This document shows positions 14,509 through 18,622 of a stretch of 18,622 nucleotides of DNA, piece by piece. Source of the stretch: an uncultured Bacteroidota bacterium (lineage in GTDB: Bacteria; Bacteroidota; Bacteroidia; Chitinophagales; Chitinophagaceae); NCBI GenBank assembly GCA_903913355.1, contig CAIWKU010000171.1, positions 1-18,622 on the forward strand, given 5' to 3'. How positions within the stretch are numbered: the stretch's first letter is position 1; each line of letters opens with the position of its first letter. A program made the translations under genes and the position numbers. Under the pieces are notes generated by a model. That model did no database searches. It had not been told where the DNA came from and worked only from the letters and a program-made list of their open reading frames with translations.

Positions 14509-15816
14509 ATGATACAATTTCCGCGAGTGAAAGGTTTAGTGAAATTTTTAATACCCGTTACACTTTTTTACGCAACCAATCTTCTATCACAAACTACTTC
14601 ACATTCTGATACACTTGTACTAACCATCCAGCAGGCAGAAAAAAGATTTATTGATAGTAATTATCTTTTATTGGCTGCTAACTATAATGTAGATGCGCAA
14701 AAAGCATTAATACAACAGGCTAAACTCTGGGATAACCCGGTGTTAAATACTGATCAGGTAATTGCCGCCAATGGTAAATTCTTTCCCTATGGTAAAAACC
14801 CCGACGGATCTTATAGCGGCCAATATTATATCCAGGTACAGCAATTAATTAAAACAGCCGGTAAACGAGGGAAACTCATTAACCTCGCAACCACCAATGC
14901 AAAACTAAGTGAGCTTCAGTTGCAGGATGTAATCAGGAACCTTCGGTATCAGTTACACACCGACTATTATAATATCTCACAACAATTAGGCACCAAAGCC
15001 ATTTACCAGGATCAAATGCAACAATTGAATAAGTTGTTGGCAGGTATGCAGGCGCAGTTATCGGTGGGTAATATTGCACAAAAGGATTATTTACGGATAC
15101 AGGCATTACTGGTTTCTCTGGAACAGGATATGACGGATCTGGATAAATCCATTGCCGATAACCAGGCAGATCTCAGAACCCTGTTACAAGTAAAAGAAAA
15201 TGTTTTTGTAAAACCCGCAGACAAACTGGATGCCAATCTTAGTGTATCCAATCTGGTGAATAGCGATCAGTTGGTAGAAACCGGTAAACAACATAATCCC
15301 TACTATCAGTTACAACAAACCCAGATACTGTATCAGCAACAAAACTTGGCTTACCAGAAATCATTACGCTCACCGGATATTACCCTGGGACCCAATTTTG
15401 ACCGTAACTCAAATTTCGCCCCTAACTATGTTGGCTTGGGTATTTCATTACCCCTTACCATCATTAATAAAAACCAGGGAAATATTAAATCTGCAGAATT
15501 CAGTATCAAACAACAGCAGTCCTTGGCCAATAATGCAGAAACCGAATTGAGGAATAATATTGGCACCGCTTACCAGAAATTATTGCTTACCGTTAAACAG
15601 AATAGTGCTACCCAAAAAGATTTTTATACCAAATATGAAGCGATGTATAGAAATATTTTAAGTAGCTACCAGCAAAAGCAAATCAATTTGCTGGAGTTCC
15701 TTGACTTTTTTAATGACTATACCTCCTCACAACAACGTCTTTTACAACAACAACTGAATCTTCAATTGTCAAAAGATGAAGTGAATTATTACGCAGGTAT
15801 GGATATTCTTAAATAA
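14509..15816 (+). CDS. TolC-family outer-membrane channel of efflux module 2 (CzcC/CusC-like)
   Basis: Outer-membrane channel of the second tripartite pump. From the ATG at 14509 the protein has 435 residues and a normal signal peptide (basic start, KFLIPVTLFYATNLLSQ). An in-frame TTG at 14482 would add nine residues (MKNQIPVIN) and is less likely. The mature part follows the same plan as channel 1: YNVDAQKALIQQAKLWDNP near the start, ITKxAGKRGK-like LIKTAGKRGKLINLATTNAKL, a central SVGNIAQKDYLRIQALL turn, PDITLGPNFDRNSN and LPLTIINKNQGNIKSAEFS in the second repeat, and NLLEFLDFFNDY near the end. The terminal region is unusually Gln-rich (QQRLLQQQLNLQL). There is no lipobox. It is first in module 2 and lies 18 bp before the adaptor gene. 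It is clearly paralogous to the channel of module 1 but well diverged. Confidence 0.92.
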   Translation: MIQFPRVKGLVKFLIPVTLFYATNLLSQTTSHSDTLVLTIQQAEKRFIDSNYLLLAANYNVDAQKALIQQAKLWDNPVLNTDQVIAANGKFFPYGKNPDGSYSGQYYIQVQQLIKTAGKRGKLINLATTNAKLSELQLQDVIRNLRYQLHTDYYNISQQLGTKAIYQDQMQQLNKLLAGMQAQLSVGNIAQKDYLRIQALLVSLEQDMTDLDKSIADNQADLRTLLQVKENVFVKPADKLDANLSVSNLVNSDQLVETGKQHNPYYQLQQTQILYQQQNLAYQKSLRSPDITLGPNFDRNSNFAPNYVGLGISLPLTIINKNQGNIKSAEFSIKQQQSLANNAETELRNNIGTAYQKLLLTVKQNSATQKDFYTKYEAMYRNILSSYQQKQINLLEFLDFFNDYTSSQQRLLQQQLNLQLSKDEVNYYAGMDILK

Positions 15817-15834
15817 TCATTATACATCATACAC

Positions 15835-16941
15835 ATGAATTATATGAACAAGTTTTTACCAGGTATCATGGCAGTTATTGTTTTAGGGATGAGTGCCTGC
15901 CATGAAAATAAAGAAGTAAAACAGGAAAGCACCAAATTCATGCTAAGTGATAGCATGGCAAAAATGATTGCCCTGGATTCTGTGGGCATCAGTTATATAG
16001 ATGATGCCATTACATTAAGCGGAGAAGTAAGTTTCAATGAGAATAATGTAGTGAAAGTGTATCCACGTAGCAGCGGACAGGTAACGGAATCAAAAGTAAC
16101 CCTGGGTGATAAAGTAAAAGCTGGTCAGGTGCTCGCCATTATCAGAAGTGCCGATGTGGCCGGAAGCTATTCAGATCTGTCCAGTGCCAATGCCGATATC
16201 AATATTGCCAAACGTCAACTCGATAATACAGAGAACCTGTATAAAAATAGCATCGCCAGCGAAAAGGAACTGCAGGAAGCCAAACAGAACTACGAAAAAG
16301 CTTTGGCAGCAAAAGGGAAAATTCAATCCATTATCAATATCAATGGAGGCACAGGTAGCAATGCAGCCGGTATATATACGCTTACCTCTCCTATAGATGG
16401 ATATATCGTTGAAAAGAAAGTAAACACCGGAAATTTTATCAGATCTGATATGGGCGATTACCTGTTTACCATTTCTGACCTGAAAAATGTTTGGGTAAAC
16501 GCCAATGTATTTGAAGTAGATATTCCGAAAGTAAAAGAAGGATACAATGTGTTGGTGAGTACACTCGCTTACCCCGATAAAAAAATCAAAGGAACCGTAG
16601 ATAAAATGAGCGAAGTGCTTGACCCTACCAATAAAACTTTGCGCATACGAATCAAACTGGCTAATCCGGATCTTTTATTGCGACCAGAAATGTATGCAAG
16701 GGTAGTTGTATCCAATAAAGAAAATATTCGTGCCATTACGATACCTACCAAAGCATTGATTTCACTCAACGGAAAAACATTCGTAGTGGTATATAGATCA
16801 AACTCGGATATGAAAATTGCAGAAGTTGATATTTTAAAAGCAGCTGGCGACCAGACTTATCTGATAGGTGGTGTGAACAAGGGTGATAAGGTCATCGTTC
16901 AAAATCAATTACTGGTATTTCAACAGTTATTGAATCAATAA
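15835..16941 (+). CDS. Periplasmic adaptor (membrane-fusion) lipoprotein of efflux module 2
   Basis: Links pump 2 with channel 2 in the periplasm. The 368-residue protein starts with a lipoprotein signal ending MSAC (Cys22). Lipoyl halves lie at about 73-102 (KVYPRSSGQVTESKVTLGDKVKAG) and 181-210 (LTSPIDGYIVEKK), with a helical hairpin at about 110-165 between them, a beta-barrel from about 212 (TISDLKNVWVNANVFEVDI) and a C-terminal membrane-proximal domain. Right after the anchor are His23 and three Met (36, 41, 44) in KFMLSDSMAKMIALD, where adaptor 1 has one Met. In CusB, N-terminal Met residues bind Cu(I)/Ag(I), so this is a hint rather than proof of a soft-metal substrate. It sits 18 bp after the channel gene and 51 bp before the pump gene. 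It shares a 24-base identical stretch with adaptor 1. Confidence 0.93.
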   Translation: MNYMNKFLPGIMAVIVLGMSACHENKEVKQESTKFMLSDSMAKMIALDSVGISYIDDAITLSGEVSFNENNVVKVYPRSSGQVTESKVTLGDKVKAGQVLAIIRSADVAGSYSDLSSANADINIAKRQLDNTENLYKNSIASEKELQEAKQNYEKALAAKGKIQSIININGGTGSNAAGIYTLTSPIDGYIVEKKVNTGNFIRSDMGDYLFTISDLKNVWVNANVFEVDIPKVKEGYNVLVSTLAYPDKKIKGTVDKMSEVLDPTNKTLRIRIKLANPDLLLRPEMYARVVVSNKENIRAITIPTKALISLNGKTFVVVYRSNSDMKIAEVDILKAAGDQTYLIGGVNKGDKVIVQNQLLVFQQLLNQ

Positions 16942-16992
16942 AATGAGCAATAGGATATTCTCAGTTTGCTAATTTCCACAATTTAGATTACT

Positions 16993-18622
16993 ATGGTAAA
17001 GTTTATAAAAGCAATCATACATTTTTCACTCCGACACCGCTATTTCGTGTTTTTCATGACAGCGATTCTGGCGGCCATCGGGTTTGTGAGCTACCAGAAT
17101 ACACCCATCGAAACCTTCCCGGATGTTACCAATACGCAGATCATTATTATTACCCAATGGTCTGGACGAAGCGCAGAAGAAGTTGAAAAATTCATTACCG
17201 TTCCGCTTGAAACTGCATTGAATTCCGTTCAAAGAAAATCGAATCTGCGAACCACTTCTTCATTCGGACTTTCCTATATCCGAATCATTTTTGATGATGA
17301 TGTAACTGATGAATTTGCCCGGCAACAGGTATTGAGTCGTATTGGTAATGTGGATCTGCCCGATGGCATTAAACCGGAAGTAGAGCCTCCATATGGCCCT
17401 ACCGGTGAAATTTTCAGGTATACTTTAAAAAGCAATACAAGATCTATCCGTGAATTATATACCATTCAGGATTGGGTTTTGGATAAACAATTTAAAAGGG
17501 TACCGGGTGTGGCAGATGTAAATAGTTTTGGTGGGGAAGAAAGAAGTTTTGAGATCAGTGTAAATCCCAATAACCTGACCAAGTATGGCTTAACCTCTCT
17601 TGATGTATACAATGCCGTTGGTAAAAGCAATGTGAATGTGGGTGGCGATGTGATTGAAAGAAATGGACAGGCGTATGTGGTTCGTGGTATCGGATTACTC
17701 AACAGTATCAGTGAAATTGAAAATATCATTGTTACCAAGATGAACTCTGTGCCTATCCTGGTAAAAAACCTGGCACAGGTAAAAGAAGCCGGAAAACCGC
17801 GTCTCGGACAGGTATCCAAAGATACAGTGGGTGATGTGCTGGAAGGAATTGTAGTAATGGTAAAAGGGGCTAATCCAACAGAAGTACTCACCAAGCTACA
17901 TGAAAAAGTAAAAGACCTGAATGAAAATGTGTTACCCAGTGATGTAAAGATCGATACTTTTTATGATCGAACGGTACTGATGGATTATGCAACACATACA
18001 GTAATCCATAACCTGATTGAAGGAATTATTTTGGTTACCTGTATTGTCATGCTGTTCATGGCCGATTGGAGAACTACCGTTACCGTTAGTATTATTATTC
18101 CACTCTCTCTCCTCTTTGCCTTTATGTGTATGCGGATGATGCATATGACGGCGAACCTGCTTTCTATGGGTGCCATCGATTTTGGGATCATCATAGATGG
18201 TGCAGTGGTAATGGTAGAAGGATTGTTTGTAGCCTTGGATAGTAAGGCCAAGGAAGTGGGCATGGAGAAATTTAATAAACTGGCTAAACTCGGTTTATTC
18301 AAACAGGTAGGCACTGAAATGGGGAAAGCCATCTTTTTCTCAAAGATCATTATCCTTACCTGTCTGGTACCCATTTTTGCGTTCCAGAAAGTGGAAGGTA
18401 AAATGTTCTCACCACTGGCTTATACCTTAGGGTTTGCTTTAGTAGGCGCATTGATCTATACCCTTACACTGGTACCCGCATTATCAAGTATTTTATTGCG
18501 GAAAAATGTACGCGAGAAACATAATTTCATTGTTATCTTCTTCGAGAAAGGGGTTAAATTCTTATTTGAGAAAGCCTATAAAGTTCCCAAAACCAGTTTA
18601 TTGATTGCGGTAACTATTATGG
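16993..18622 (+). CDS. Heavy-metal RND efflux pump of module 2 (N-terminal half, cut by window edge)
   Basis: The open frame from ATG 16993 (MVKFIKAIIHFSLRHRYFVF) runs to the right edge without a stop, giving about 543 residues of an expected 1,040. It shows the same marks as pump 1: FPDVTNTQIIIITQWSGRSAEEVEKF after TM1, GPTGEIFRYTL, and TM4 with DFGIIIDGAVVMVEG (Asp396, Asp402, Glu409). Just before TM4 the segment 378-392 (MCMRMMHMTANLLSM) has six Met, one Cys and one His, against two Met in pump 1. It lacks the roughly 13-residue insert of pump 1. The region holding the CusA-type Met triad is beyond the window, so the metal cannot be assigned. The gene lies 51 bp after adaptor 2 and is probably the last of the module. 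The minus-strand frames over it are shadows. Confidence 0.93.
   Translation, partial: MVKFIKAIIHFSLRHRYFVFFMTAILAAIGFVSYQNTPIETFPDVTNTQIIIITQWSGRSAEEVEKFITVPLETALNSVQRKSNLRTTSSFGLSYIRIIFDDDVTDEFARQQVLSRIGNVDLPDGIKPEVEPPYGPTGEIFRYTLKSNTRSIRELYTIQDWVLDKQFKRVPGVADVNSFGGEERSFEISVNPNNLTKYGLTSLDVYNAVGKSNVNVGGDVIERNGQAYVVRGIGLLNSISEIENIIVTKMNSVPILVKNLAQVKEAGKPRLGQVSKDTVGDVLEGIVVMVKGANPTEVLTKLHEKVKDLNENVLPSDVKIDTFYDRTVLMDYATHTVIHNLIEGIILVTCIVMLFMADWRTTVTVSIIIPLSLLFAFMCMRMMHMTANLLSMGAIDFGIIIDGAVVMVEGLFVALDSKAKEVGMEKFNKLAKLGLFKQVGTEMGKAIFFSKIIILTCLVPIFAFQKVEGKMFSPLAYTLGFALVGALIYTLTLVPALSSILLRKNVREKHNFIVIFFEKGVKFLFEKAYKVPKTSLLIAVTIM

Noticed and set aside
17466..18374. Several minus-strand frames over the second pump gene
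   Set aside because: The plus-strand frame from 16993 carries continuous RND motifs to the window edge. It is simply unterminated within the window.

Overview
The window looks like chromosome of a Bacteroidota bacterium, most likely family Chitinophagaceae (Sediminibacterium-like; family-level guess from GroEL and SecDF). Supporting signs are moderate-to-low GC, no Shine-Dalgarno sequences, -7 promoter boxes of the Bacteroidota TAnnTTTG type, lipoproteins with an 'SCK'-like lipobox, a fused SecD-SecF protein, and metal-efflux operons in which the adaptor rather than the outer-membrane channel is the lipoprotein. No tRNA, rRNA, CRISPR array, insertion sequence or phage gene was seen.

Left part (1-8070), mostly housekeeping. 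A lipoprotein with a group-1 truncated-globin fold (59-619) ends at a strong terminator. The chaperonin pair groES-groEL follows (924-2928). groEL shares an 18-bp bidirectional terminator with a convergent YhhN/TMEM86-type membrane enzyme (3001-3690, minus strand). Next come a small two-TM membrane protein and an FKBP-type prolyl isomerase lipoprotein (3856-4704), probably one transcription unit, and then the fused secDF translocase gene (4908-8012) with its own promoter and terminator.

Right part (8121-18622), metal efflux. Two complete-looking C-B-A modules (TolC-type outer-membrane channel, lipoprotein membrane-fusion adaptor, heavy-metal RND pump) lie head to tail. Module 1 (8142-14266) is led by a small exported protein of unknown function. 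Module 2 starts near 14373 and its pump gene runs off the right edge. Within each module the three genes are closely spaced (5-51 bp), so each should yield one envelope-spanning pump. Pump 1 looks CzcA-like (no CusA-type Met triad and no TM lysine). Pump 2 and adaptor 2 are richer in Met at their periplasmic faces, so the two modules may serve different metals. No metal-responsive regulator is encoded in the window.

The most interesting non-coding stretch is 14267-14508, between the modules. It holds a terminator, an outer imperfect inverted repeat (14271-14289 / 14385-14402) that makes the 3' end of the module-1 transcript complementary to the predicted 5' end of the module-2 transcript, and a 16-bp dyad (14412-14427 / 14438-14453) in the module-2 leader that could be an operator.
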